A stretch of 64,000 nucleotides of DNA from CAIWHR01 sp963726775 (GTDB taxonomy: Bacteria > Pseudomonadota > Gammaproteobacteria > Burkholderiales > Casimicrobiaceae): positions 1 to 64,000 of the forward strand of contig CAVSDL010000011.1 in the NCBI GenBank assembly GCA_963726775.1. The letters run 5' to 3'. Shown piece after piece: positions 30,800-38,848 of this stretch (position 1 is the first letter of the stretch; every line of letters begins with the position of its first letter). A model generated the notes under the pieces. It had not been told where the DNA came from and did no database searches. It was given only the letters and a program-made list of their open reading frames with translations. The position numbers were made by a program, and so were the translations under genes.

Positions 30800-32035
30800 A
30801 TGCGCAAGGAGATCGCGGCGACCGCCATGCTGCGACCCTTCGGCACGCCGAAGGGATCGGGGGCGCTTCCGCGCAATTCGCGGGCCATGCTCGCCTACGA
30901 CGCTTCGCTGGCCTGGGCTGCACTGCTGCTGCTGGCCGCGGGCCTCGTGATGGTCTACTCGGCGTCCATCGCGATGGCTGAGGCATCGTCGCACACGGGC
31001 TATCGCGCATGGTACTTCCTGCTCCGCCACACCGCTTTTCTCGCGGCGGGAATGGTCGCGTCCATCGTCGCGTTCCAGATTCCGATGAAGAGCCTGCAGC
31101 GCCTTGCGCCCTGGCTGTTCATTGCAGGCGCTGCATTGCTCGTGCTGGTGCTGGTCCCCGGAATCGGCAGGTCGGTCAACGGCAGCCGCCGCTGGCTGTC
31201 GCTCGTCGTGATCAACCTGCAGCCGTCGGAATTCATGAAGCTCGCGGTCGTCCTGTACACGGCGAGCTACGCGGTGCGCAAGGCGACCTTCCTTCATGCG
31301 CAACAGCCGCTGAAGCAGACGCTGATCCGCGGTTTCCTGCCGCTGTTCACCGTGATGGTCGCGACGGGCGCGCTTCTGCTGCTCGAGCCCGACTTCGGCG
31401 CGTTCGTGGTGATCGTCGCGATTGCGTTCGGAATCCTGTTTGTCGGCGGACTCGACTGGCGGCTCTTCCTCGGGCTCCTGCTGATGCTGCCGGTCGGATT
31501 GTCGGCAATCCTCGTGGCCGCACCCTACCGGTTGCAGCGCCTCGTCGCGTTTCTCGATCCCTGGTCCGATCCGTTCGGCAAGGGCTACCAGCTTTCGCAC
31601 TCGCTGATCGCCTTCGGTCGCGGCGAATGGCTCGGCGTCGGGTTGGGCGCGAGCGTCGAAAAACTCCTCTATCTGCCCGAAGCGCATACCGATTTCCTGC
31701 TGGCGGTCATCGCCGAGGAACTCGGCTTTGTCGCAGTGCTCGCGATACTCGGCCTGTTCGTCTGGCTGCTGTTCCGCGCGTATGCGATCGGCAGGCAGGC
31801 CGCCCGGCTCGAACGGCCGTTTCCGGCGCTGGTCGCGCAGGGCATCGGCATCTGGGTCGGCGTGCAGGCGTTCATCAACATCGGCGTCAACATGGGCGTG
31901 CTGCCGACGAAAGGCCTGACCCTGCCGCTGCTGTCGTTTGGCGGATCGGGCCTTGTCGCCAACTGCGTGGCGCTGGCGATCCTGATGCGCATCGATTATG
32001 AAAATCGCAGGCTCCTGAGAGGTTTCACAGTATGA
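30800..32035 (+). CDS. ftsW: Septal peptidoglycan polymerase FtsW
   Basis: The 411-residue SEDS-family membrane protein polymerises lipid II at the septum together with FtsI. About ten membrane segments are visible; the SEDS signatures are GSRRWLSL and NLQPSEFMKLA near residues 130-148, the catalytic Asp region LLEPDFGAF near residue 195, PYRLQRLVAFLDPW near 240, and LPLLSFGGSG near 375. The cytoplasmic tail reads NRRLLRGFTV. An N-terminal extension of about 30 residues precedes the first helix, so the start could be as late as the Met at residue 30. The stop overlaps the first of three micro-ORFs. Confidence 0.94.
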   Translation: MRKEIAATAMLRPFGTPKGSGALPRNSRAMLAYDASLAWAALLLLAAGLVMVYSASIAMAEASSHTGYRAWYFLLRHTAFLAAGMVASIVAFQIPMKSLQRLAPWLFIAGAALLVLVLVPGIGRSVNGSRRWLSLVVINLQPSEFMKLAVVLYTASYAVRKATFLHAQQPLKQTLIRGFLPLFTVMVATGALLLLEPDFGAFVVIVAIAFGILFVGGLDWRLFLGLLLMLPVGLSAILVAAPYRLQRLVAFLDPWSDPFGKGYQLSHSLIAFGRGEWLGVGLGASVEKLLYLPEAHTDFLLAVIAEELGFVAVLAILGLFVWLLFRAYAIGRQAARLERPFPALVAQGIGIWVGVQAFINIGVNMGVLPTKGLTLPLLSFGGSGLVANCVALAILMRIDYENRRLLRGFTV

Positions 32036-32151
32036 AACGCGTGAAGCCTGCGGTTTCGGTGAAGGCTGACTTGCGCGTCGCGGAAGTCAAGGCCGCGAAC
32101 GCGGCCGGCCGGAGCCAAAATCACGCGCGGCGGAGAGGTTTCACAGTATGA
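32032..32151 (+). CDS. Micro-ORF A (39 residues), coupled to ftsW
   Basis: The frame starts with the ATG overlapping the ftsW stop (ATGA) and has AGAGGT eight bases upstream. It encodes a basic peptide, MKRVKPAVSVKADLRV at its start, RSQN in the middle and GFTV at its end, the last copied from the FtsW tail. Its stop overlaps the ATG of micro-ORF B in the same way. No known family. Translation is plausible from position and ribosome site but not proven. Confidence 0.4.
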   Translation: MKRVKPAVSVKADLRVAEVKAANAAGRSQNHARRRGFTV

Positions 32152-32267
32152 AACGCGTGAAGCCTGCGGTTTCGGTGAAGGCTGACTTGCGCGTCGTGCA
32201 AGTCAAGGCCGCGAACGCGGCCGGCCGGAGCCAAAATCGGCGGTTGCTCAGGGGGTTCACGGTATGA
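32148..32267 (+). CDS. Micro-ORF B (39 residues), tandem copy of A
   Basis: This frame starts inside the stop of A (ATGA) with GGAGAGGT upstream. Residues 1-30 equal those of A except two (VVQ for VAE). The last ten residues, NRRLLRGFTV, equal the FtsW C-terminus exactly, yet seven of the ten codons differ, all silently. The stop overlaps micro-ORF C. Function unknown. Confidence 0.4.
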   Translation: MKRVKPAVSVKADLRVVQVKAANAAGRSQNRRLLRGFTV

Positions 32268-32338
32268 AGCTGCGCGCGATCCGGGCAGCCGGCTGCCGAA
32301 GCCAGAATCGGCGGCGGCACGAAGGGACCACACGATGA
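32264..32338 (+). CDS. Micro-ORF C (24 residues), coupled to murG
   Basis: This frame starts inside the stop of B (ATGA, with CAGGGGG upstream) and ends in the ATGA that opens murG. The peptide (MKLRAIRAAGCRSQNRRR at its start) is a shortened, diverged relative of A and B, sharing AAG-RSQN. It completes an unbroken stop-start chain from ftsW to murG. Confidence 0.35.
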   Translation: MKLRAIRAAGCRSQNRRRHEGTTR

Positions 32339-33420
32339 CCGGGACGGTGATGATCACGACGGGCGGCACCGGCGGCCACGTGTTTCCCGGGCTCGCCGTG
32401 GCGACGAAGCTCGTCGACCGCGGGTGGCGCGTCTTCTGGCTCGGTACCAAGGGTGGGATGGAGGCGAAACTCGTCCCGCAACATGGCCTCGAGTTCGAGA
32501 GCGTGTCCTTCGGCGGCCTCCGCGGCAAGGGGTGGCTGCGGATGCTGCTCGGTCCGTTCGCGCTCCTTGCCGCCTGTTGGGGAAGCCTCAGGATAATTCG
32601 CCGCCGGGCGCCGGATGTCGTTCTGGGCTTCGGAGGATTTGCGTCGTTCCCCGGCGCCCTGATGGGTGTCGCCTGCGCCAAACCGCTCGTGCTGCACGAA
32701 TCGAATGCCGTCGCCGGGCTTGCGAACCGCGTGCTGGCGTACGGCGCCGACCGCATTCTGATCGGAATCCCGGGCGCGTTTGGACGCCGGCACGCGACGA
32801 AAACCGAATGCGTCGGCACGCCATTGCGTGACGCGATTGCGCGTCTGCCGCCGCCGAAACGACGGTTCGCTGAACGCACCGGCCGCCTCGCGCTGCTCGT
32901 CGTCGGCGGCAGTCTCGGTGCCGCCGCGCTGAACGAGCGCGTGCCGGCGGCGCTCGCGCTGCTGTCGCCGGAGGCCCGGCCGCGGGTCGTGCATCAGTCC
33001 GGCGCGCGCCACATCGACGCGTTGCGCGCGGCATACGCGAGCAGCGGCATCGCCGCCGAATGCGTGCCGTTCATCGACGACATGGCGGCGGCCTATGCGG
33101 ATGCCGACGTCGTCCTGTGCCGCGGCGGTGCCATCACCGTTGCGGAACTCGCAGCCGTGGGCATTGGCTCGATCATCGTGCCGCTGCCGGGTGCGATTGC
33201 CGACGAGCAGAGCGCGAACGCGCGGTTCCTCGTCGCGGCGGGGGCCGCTTTCATGATCGCGCAGATCGAGCTGACGCCCGAGGACCTCGCGCGGCGCCTG
33301 CGCTTGCTGACGCGTGAAGCACTGCTCGCGATGGCGATGGCGGCGCGGAACATCGGTCGCCTCGACGCCGCCGGCCGGGTCGCCGAAGCGTGCATCGCGC
33401 AGGGGGCGCGGGCGCAATGA
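32335..33420 (+). CDS. murG: Lipid II synthase MurG (GlcNAc transferase)
   Basis: The 361-residue peripheral membrane glycosyltransferase (GT28) adds GlcNAc to lipid I to make lipid II. Signatures: TTGGTGGHVFPGLA at residues 7-20, GFGGFASFPGALM near 101, and the UDP-GlcNAc-binding CRGGAITVAELAA near 262. ATG 32335 overlaps the stop of micro-ORF C by four bases, with GAAGGGA upstream. Its stop overlaps murC (ATGA). Confidence 0.95.
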   Translation: MTGTVMITTGGTGGHVFPGLAVATKLVDRGWRVFWLGTKGGMEAKLVPQHGLEFESVSFGGLRGKGWLRMLLGPFALLAACWGSLRIIRRRAPDVVLGFGGFASFPGALMGVACAKPLVLHESNAVAGLANRVLAYGADRILIGIPGAFGRRHATKTECVGTPLRDAIARLPPPKRRFAERTGRLALLVVGGSLGAAALNERVPAALALLSPEARPRVVHQSGARHIDALRAAYASSGIAAECVPFIDDMAAAYADADVVLCRGGAITVAELAAVGIGSIIVPLPGAIADEQSANARFLVAAGAAFMIAQIELTPEDLARRLRLLTREALLAMAMAARNIGRLDAAGRVAEACIAQGARAQ

Positions 33421-34796
33421 AACACAAGGTCAAGCGTGTTCACTTCGTCGGCATCGGCGGCGCCGGAATGAGCGGAATCGCCGAAGTGCTGGCCACGCAG
33501 GGGTACCGGGTGTCGGGCTCCGATCTTGCCGGAAGCGCGGTGACGAAGCGCCTCGCGGGTCTGGGCGTGACCATCACCATTGGCCACGACGCGACGCACG
33601 TCGCCGGCGCCGACGCGGTGGTGGTGTCAACGGCGGTTGCGCCGGACAATCCCGAAGTCGTCGCGGCGCGCGCAGCCGGAATACCGGTCGTTCCGCGCGC
33701 GCTGATGCTGGCCGAACTGATGCGCCTGAAGACGGGCATCGCGGTGGCGGGAACGCACGGCAAGACCACCACGACCAGTTTGATCGCGTCGGTACTGGCC
33801 GAGGGCGGGCTCGATCCAACGTTCGTCATCGGCGGTCGGCTCCTGTCTGCAGACGCCAATGCGCGCCTCGGCAAGGGCGACTTCCTCGTTGCCGAGGCCG
33901 ACGAATCCGACGCCTCGTTCCTCTACCTGTCGCCGGCGCTTGCCGTAATCACCAACATCGATGCGGACCACATGGAGACGTACGGCCACGATTTCGGACG
34001 GCTGAAGCGCGCCTTCGTCGACTTTGCGCAGCGGCTGCCGTTCTACGGCGTCGCGGTGCTGTGCGTGGACGACGCCAACGTGCGCGAAATCGCGCCCGCG
34101 ATCGCCAAGCCGATCGTCACTTACGGACTCGTCGAAGAAGCGCGCCTTCGCGCGAGCGGCGTGGAAAATGCCGGTGGCCGGATGCGATTCATTGCCTGTA
34201 CCTCCGGCGCGCCGGACCTTGTGGTCGAACTGAATCTCCCGGGCGTCCACAACGTCCAGAACGCGCTTGCGGCCATTGCGATTGGCCGCGAGGTCGGTGT
34301 CGCGGACGCGGCGATCGCCAAGGCGCTCAAGGAATTCCGTGGTGTCGGACGGCGATTCCAGCGGTACGGCGACGTCGGGATCGCCGGCGTCATCTGCACG
34401 CTGATCGACGATTACGGCCACCATCCGGTCGAGATGGCCGCGACGATCGCCGCGGTGCGCGGCAGTTTCCCGGGGCGGCGCCTCGTGCTCGCGTTCCAGC
34501 CGCATCGGTACACGCGCACGCGCGACCTGTTCGAGGACTTTGTCAAAGTGCTGTCGACGGTCGACGCGCTGGTCCTCCTCGACGTCTATCCTGCGGGCGA
34601 GCCGCCCATCGTCGCCGCCGACGGCCGCGCGCTGGCCCGCGCGGTCCGTGTCGCGGGCAAGGTGGAGCCCGTATTCGTCGAAACCTTGGCTGAGACGCCG
34701 GCGGCGATCCGCGCGATCGCGCGCGATGGCGATGTCGTTGTCACCATGGGTGCCGGATCGATCGGGCAGGTGCCCGCGCAGCTGGTGGCCGCATGA
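33417..34796 (+). CDS. murC: UDP-MurNAc--L-alanine ligase MurC
   Basis: The 459-residue ligase adds L-Ala to UDP-MurNAc, the first peptide step. GIGGAGMSGIAE at residues 12-23 marks the UDP-binding Rossmann domain, GTHGKTTT at 113-120 the ATP loop, and DDYGHHP and FQPHRYTR near residues 340-370 are family-typical. Both ends overlap their neighbours by four bases (ATGA with murG, ATGA with murB). Confidence 0.95.
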   Translation: MKHKVKRVHFVGIGGAGMSGIAEVLATQGYRVSGSDLAGSAVTKRLAGLGVTITIGHDATHVAGADAVVVSTAVAPDNPEVVAARAAGIPVVPRALMLAELMRLKTGIAVAGTHGKTTTTSLIASVLAEGGLDPTFVIGGRLLSADANARLGKGDFLVAEADESDASFLYLSPALAVITNIDADHMETYGHDFGRLKRAFVDFAQRLPFYGVAVLCVDDANVREIAPAIAKPIVTYGLVEEARLRASGVENAGGRMRFIACTSGAPDLVVELNLPGVHNVQNALAAIAIGREVGVADAAIAKALKEFRGVGRRFQRYGDVGIAGVICTLIDDYGHHPVEMAATIAAVRGSFPGRRLVLAFQPHRYTRTRDLFEDFVKVLSTVDALVLLDVYPAGEPPIVAADGRALARAVRVAGKVEPVFVETLAETPAAIRAIARDGDVVVTMGAGSIGQVPAQLVAA

Positions 34797-35710
34797 TGAT
34801 GACCGAGCCGCTCCGGTTCGCAGCGCTCCGCGGTACGCTGACGGCGACGACGCCGCTCGCCCGCTACACGAGTTGGCGCTGCGGCGGCCCCGCGGATCGC
34901 GTTTACCTGCCGGCCGACCGTGAGGATCTCGCGGCGTTCATCCGGCAGCTGCCCGGCGACGAGCCGCTGCTGGTGATCGGCCTCGGCAGCAATCTGCTGG
35001 TCCGCGACGGCGGCGTGCGCGGCACCGTCGTCGTTGTCCATGCCGGTCTCAATGGAATCGTGCTGCGCGACGATTTGATTTACGCCGAGGCGGGCGTCGC
35101 GACCCCCAAGGTCGCGCGCTTCGCCGCCATGAACGGATGCGCCGAGGCCGAGTTCCTCGCCGGGATACCAGGCACCGTCGGCGGTGCGCTGGCCATGAAC
35201 GCCGGATGCTACGGTGGCGAGACATGGCGCTACATCGCGCGGGTCGAGGTACTGGCGCGTTCCGGGGCGTTCGAGCAACGGCCGCCCTCTGCCTATGCGA
35301 TCGGGTACCGGTCGGTGCGTCTCGCAGGGGGCGCGGTGCCGGACGGCGTCTTCACCGCGGCCTGGTTCGCGTTTCCCCCAGGCGATGGCAACGCGGCGCG
35401 CGAGCGCATCCGCAGCCTGCTGCAGCGACGCATCGCATCGCAGCCGCTGGACTTGCCCAATGCCGGAAGCGTGTTCCGCAATCCGCAGGGCGATCACGCG
35501 GCGCGGCTCATCGAGAGCTGCGGCCTCAAGGGTTACGCGATCGGCGGCGCGCGCGTCTCCGAAAAGCACGCCAATTTCATCGTCAACCCGCACGGAATCG
35601 CGAAGGCGGCCGACATCGAGGCCATCATCGACCATGTCCGCCGCACCGTGCGCGGCACAACGGGAATCGACCTCGTGCCCGAAGTCCGGATTGTCGGAGA
35701 GGCATCATGA
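34793..35710 (+). CDS. murB: UDP-N-acetylenolpyruvoylglucosamine reductase MurB
   Basis: The 305-residue FAD enzyme reduces UDP-GlcNAc-enolpyruvate to UDP-MurNAc with NADPH. FAD-binding stretches IGLGSNLLVRDGG (62-74) and GIPGTVGGALAMNAG (124-138) are clear, and the catalytic Ser (about 226, in NAGSVFRNP) and Glu (about 297, in VPEVRI) are present. It is of the shorter type II form, lacking the insertion found in E. coli MurB. It overlaps murC and ddl by four bases each. Confidence 0.95.
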   Translation: MMMTEPLRFAALRGTLTATTPLARYTSWRCGGPADRVYLPADREDLAAFIRQLPGDEPLLVIGLGSNLLVRDGGVRGTVVVVHAGLNGIVLRDDLIYAEAGVATPKVARFAAMNGCAEAEFLAGIPGTVGGALAMNAGCYGGETWRYIARVEVLARSGAFEQRPPSAYAIGYRSVRLAGGAVPDGVFTAAWFAFPPGDGNAARERIRSLLQRRIASQPLDLPNAGSVFRNPQGDHAARLIESCGLKGYAIGGARVSEKHANFIVNPHGIAKAADIEAIIDHVRRTVRGTTGIDLVPEVRIVGEAS

Positions 35711-36630
35711 CGCCGCGCGAATTCGGCAAGGTCGCCGTGTTGATGGGCGGGCCGTCCTCGGAGAGGGAGATTTCGTTCCTGTCGGGCAATGCTGTTCTCA
35801 AGGTGTTGCGCGAATCAGGTGTCGATGCGCACGCTTTCGACCCGGCGGAGCGCGACCTGTGGGAGTTGAGGCGCGATGGCTTCGACCGCGCGTTCATCGC
35901 GTTGCACGGCCGTTTCGGCGAGGACGGCACCGTGCAGGGCGCGCTCGAGACGCTGAAGATTCCCTATACCGGCAGCGGCGTGCTGGGTTCCGCGCTGGCC
36001 ATGGAGAAATGGCGCACCAAGCTCGTCTGGCAGGCGAGCGGCATCCCGACGCCCCGCTATCGCGTTGTAACTGCCGAGACCGACTGGATGCAGGTCGTCG
36101 CCGAGCTCGGCCTGCCGCTCATCGTCAAGCCTTCGCGCGAGGGTTCGACGATCGGCATCACGAAGGTCGTCAGCGTCGATCACAACGAGCTGGCCAGCGC
36201 CTACGGCGAGGCGGCAAAGCACGACGAACTGGTGCTGATCGAGGAATTCGTCGCGGGTGCCGAGTTGACCGCTTCGATACTGGCCGGCCGCGCGCTCCCG
36301 CTCATCCGCATCGAAGCGCCACACGGCAACTACGACTATCACAGCAAGTATTTCTCGGACGAGACCCGTTATTTCTGTCCGTGCGGCCTGCCGGCGGAGA
36401 AGGAAATCGAGATCCAGACCGTCGCACTTGCGGCGTTCAATATCGTCGGATGCAGCGGTTGGGGGCGGCTCGACATGATCCTCCGGGCCGACGGGACGTT
36501 CCTGTTCCTCGAAGTGAACACCTCGCCGGGGATGACCGGACATTCGCTGGTGCCGATGGCGGCGAAGGAGGCCGGCATTCCGTTTGCGGACCTCTGCGTG
36601 CAGATCCTGCGGGGCGCGCATGTGGGATGA
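35707..36630 (+). CDS. ddl: D-alanine--D-alanine ligase
   Basis: The 307-residue ATP-grasp ligase makes D-Ala-D-Ala, the substrate of MurF. Visible motifs: LMGGPSSEREISFLSG near residue 12, ALHGRFGEDGTVQG near 64, the KPSREGS loop near 143, and the metal-binding FLEVNTSPGMT near 266. ATG 35707 overlaps the murB stop (ATGA). The last 11 bases overlap ftsQ. Confidence 0.95.
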   Translation: MTPREFGKVAVLMGGPSSEREISFLSGNAVLKVLRESGVDAHAFDPAERDLWELRRDGFDRAFIALHGRFGEDGTVQGALETLKIPYTGSGVLGSALAMEKWRTKLVWQASGIPTPRYRVVTAETDWMQVVAELGLPLIVKPSREGSTIGITKVVSVDHNELASAYGEAAKHDELVLIEEFVAGAELTASILAGRALPLIRIEAPHGNYDYHSKYFSDETRYFCPCGLPAEKEIEIQTVALAAFNIVGCSGWGRLDMILRADGTFLFLEVNTSPGMTGHSLVPMAAKEAGIPFADLCVQILRGAHVG

Positions 36631-37366
36631 CGCGAAGCAATTGAACGCCATCGCGGCAGGCCTGGCGCTGATCGCGGCGGGAGCGCTTTTCCTGGGCGCA
36701 CTCGCCTGGCTGTTCCGGCAGCCGGTGTTCGAATTTCGCGAGGTCGTCGTCACGACTCCACTCGAGCGTGCCAGTGGCGCGCGTCTCGAGGCCGTGATCC
36801 GTGACGAGCTTGACGGGACCTTCTTCACGATGAACCTGGAGCGCGCCCGCGCGGCGCTCGCGCAGGTGCCGTGGGTACGGGAAGTTGCGCTGCGCCGGCG
36901 CTGGCCGCAACGGCTCGAAATTGCCGTCGAGGAGCACACGCCGCTGGGACGCTGGAATGACACGGGCCTCGTCAATGTCGGCGGCGATGTATTCGTCGCG
37001 GACTACGACGGTGACCTGCCGCAGATGGAGGGGCCCGAAGGACGTGCGGCCGAGGTCGCGGCGCACTACCGCGAGTGGTCCGCGGCGCTGGCACCGCTCT
37101 CGATGTCGGTGCAGGAGATCAGGCTTTCCCAACGGGGAGGCTGGCAGCTGCGTGCCGGCGGCGCCGCGGGCGCGCTCGTCATCGAACTGGGCCGCGAGGA
37201 TCCGGGCGACAGGCTGAGTCGGTTCATCGCCGCCTATGGACGCACGGTCGGCGTGCTGGCGCGATCCGGGACCCGGATCGATCACGTGGATCTGCGCTAT
37301 CGCAACGGCTTCGCGGCGCGGGTGCCTGGGTTCAAGGAACGCCCGCCGAAAAGGTCCGCCACATGA
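36620..37366 (+). CDS. ftsQ: Cell division protein FtsQ
   Basis: The 248-residue bitopic protein has a short cytoplasmic part, a membrane helix (about residues 13-34), a POTRA domain starting at FEFREVVV near residue 38, and a beta domain typical of FtsQ/DivIB with RWPQRLEIAVEEH near 97. It links FtsA/FtsK to FtsL/FtsB. ATG 36620 lies within the end of ddl; no strong ribosome site is visible, so translation is probably coupled. The stop is overlapped by ATG of a short frame (37363-37455). Confidence 0.92.
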   Translation: MWDDAKQLNAIAAGLALIAAGALFLGALAWLFRQPVFEFREVVVTTPLERASGARLEAVIRDELDGTFFTMNLERARAALAQVPWVREVALRRRWPQRLEIAVEEHTPLGRWNDTGLVNVGGDVFVADYDGDLPQMEGPEGRAAEVAAHYREWSAALAPLSMSVQEIRLSQRGGWQLRAGGAAGALVIELGREDPGDRLSRFIAAYGRTVGVLARSGTRIDHVDLRYRNGFAARVPGFKERPPKRSAT

Positions 37367-37455
37367 CGCGCCGCGGAGCACGAGCGGGTCAGGTACGCCG
37401 GAGCCGCAGGAATCGGCTTGCGGCGCAACTCGAGGGGATGGTGGACGGATGGTGA
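37363..37455 (+). CDS. Possible 30-codon micro-ORF between ftsQ and ftsA
   Basis: The frame starts in the ftsQ stop (ATGA) and ends at 37455, overlapping the first codons of ftsA (37449). It would encode a very basic peptide (MTRRGARAGQVRRSRR at its start). It fills the 82-base gap in the same stop-start manner as the frames between ftsW and murG. No family; it may serve only to pass ribosomes on to ftsA, or be a chance frame. Confidence 0.25.
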   Translation: MTRRGARAGQVRRSRRNRLAAQLEGMVDGW

Positions 37456-38681
37456 AGGAAACAAAAAACCTGATCGTGGGCCTCGACATCGGCACCTCGA
37501 AGATCGTCGCCATCGTTGCCGAGATGACACCCGAGGGTGCGCTCAACATCATCGGCATGGGCTCGCAGCCCTCGCGCGGTCTGCGACGCGGCGTCGTCGT
37601 CAACATCGAGGCGACGATGGCGTCGATCCAGCGCGTGCTCGAGGAAGCCGAGTTGATGGCCGACTGCAGGATCACCGAGGTTTACACCGGAGTTGCCGGC
37701 AGCCACATTCGCAGCCTCAATTCCAGCGGCATGGTCGCGATCAAGGAGAAGGAAGTCACCCAGGCGGACATCGACCGCGTCGTCGAAACGGCGAAGGCGA
37801 TCGCGATCCCCAATGACCAGCAGATCCTGCACATCCTGCCGCAGGAATTCATCATCGACGGCCAGGAGGATGTGCGTGAGCCGCTGGGGATGAGCGGTGT
37901 TCGCCTCGAGGTGAAGGTGCACATCGTCACCGGCGCCGTCTCCGCGGTGGAAAACATCACCAAGTGCGTCCGTCGCTGCGGCCTCGAGGTGAAGGACGTG
38001 ATTCTGCAGCCGCTCGCGTCATCGATCGCGGTGCTGAACGACGACGAGAAGGAGCTGGGCGTCTGCCTGATCGACATCGGCGGGGGGACCACGGACATCG
38101 CCGTGTTCGCGAGCGGCGCCATCCGGCACACGGCGGTCATCCCGATCGCCGGCGATCAGGTCACCAACGACATCGCGATGACGCTGCGCACGCCGACCAA
38201 GGAGGCCGAGGAGCTGAAACTGCGGCACGGATGCGCGCTGCGCCAGCTCGCGGACCCGAAGGACATCATCGAGGTTCCCGGCGTCGGCGAGCGCGCGCCG
38301 CGCAAGCTGTCGCGGCAGACGCTGGCGGAAGTCATCGAGCCGCGGATCGAGGAACTCTACACGCTGGTGCAGGCGGAACTGCGCCGTTCCGGCTTCGAGG
38401 AGCTGCTGTCGTCGGGGATCGTTCTCACCGGCGGCTCGGCGCTGCTGCAGGGGATGGCCGAATTGGGCGAGGAGGTCTTTCACCTGCCGGTGCGCATCGG
38501 GGTTCCCGCGTACGTCGGCGGGCTGGCGGATGTCGTCCGCAGCGCGCGCTACGCGACCGCGGTCGGCCTGCTGCTGGAGGGCCGCGACCAATACCTGCAC
38601 GCGCGCGAATCGCGTGCCCGGACCACCGGCATCGGCGGGGCCGCGGAACGGATGAAGCAATGGTTCAAGGCGAATTTCTGA
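37449..38681 (+). CDS. ftsA: Cell division protein FtsA
   Basis: The 410-residue actin-like ATPase tethers FtsZ to the membrane. The phosphate loop VGLDIGTSK is at residues 10-18, the second ATP motif IDIGGGTTDIAVF near 205, the adenosine motif TGGSALLQGM near 325, and the C-terminal amphipathic membrane-targeting helix AERMKQWFKANF ends the protein. ATG 37449 is the family-typical start. The stop lies two bases from the CAGGTAA tandem repeat that leads towards ftsZ. Confidence 0.95.
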   Translation: MVKETKNLIVGLDIGTSKIVAIVAEMTPEGALNIIGMGSQPSRGLRRGVVVNIEATMASIQRVLEEAELMADCRITEVYTGVAGSHIRSLNSSGMVAIKEKEVTQADIDRVVETAKAIAIPNDQQILHILPQEFIIDGQEDVREPLGMSGVRLEVKVHIVTGAVSAVENITKCVRRCGLEVKDVILQPLASSIAVLNDDEKELGVCLIDIGGGTTDIAVFASGAIRHTAVIPIAGDQVTNDIAMTLRTPTKEAEELKLRHGCALRQLADPKDIIEVPGVGERAPRKLSRQTLAEVIEPRIEELYTLVQAELRRSGFEELLSSGIVLTGGSALLQGMAELGEEVFHLPVRIGVPAYVGGLADVVRSARYATAVGLLLEGRDQYLHARESRARTTGIGGAAERMKQWFKANF

Positions 38682-38848
38682 TCAGGTAACAGGTAACAGG
38701 TAACAGGTAACAAACGGGAAACGACGGCACCATGAGCGATGCGAACACACATCACGGAATCGATTTCACGCAAACCAAATGGGCGTGGCAGGCAACGTAC
38801 TGTTACCTGACCTCCGGCCTCTGAACTCTGACAGGAAAGGAGCGCACC
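38682..38848 (+). repeat. ftsA-ftsZ gap: (CAGGTAA)4 repeat with inverted partner
   Basis: Four head-to-tail CAGGTAA units occupy 38683-38710. A perfect inverted match, CTGTTACCTG, lies at 38800-38809, 40 bases before the ftsZ start, so the RNA can pair CAGGTAACAG with it in three registers (starts 38683, 38690, 38697). The arms enclose about 100 bases including a 30-codon frame (38732-38824, start MSDANTHHGIDF) of doubtful meaning, whose codons contain the right arm. A role in tuning ftsZ translation or transcription is inference. The ftsZ ribosome site AAGGAG is at 38837-38842. Confidence 0.75.

Larger units (their letters stand above)
32011..32338 (+). repeat. Tandem repeat of 116 bp between ftsW and murG
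   Basis: Bases 32032-32147 and 32148-32263 are direct tandem copies. The first 90 or so bases differ at only two positions; the last 25 diverge. The 15 bases before each copy (GAGAGGTTTCACAGT) are the end of ftsW and its exact repeat. A shorter, more diverged third copy (32264-32334, 71 bases) keeps ATGAA at its start and the stretch for RSQNRR. Each copy begins with an ATGA stop-start overlap and so forms a micro-ORF. Normal betaproteobacterial clusters place murG directly after ftsW. Confidence 0.9.

Noticed and set aside
38732..38824. 30-codon frame between ftsA and ftsZ as a gene
   Set aside because: It has no clear ribosome site and no family. It is kept only as a possible leader in the repeat entry.
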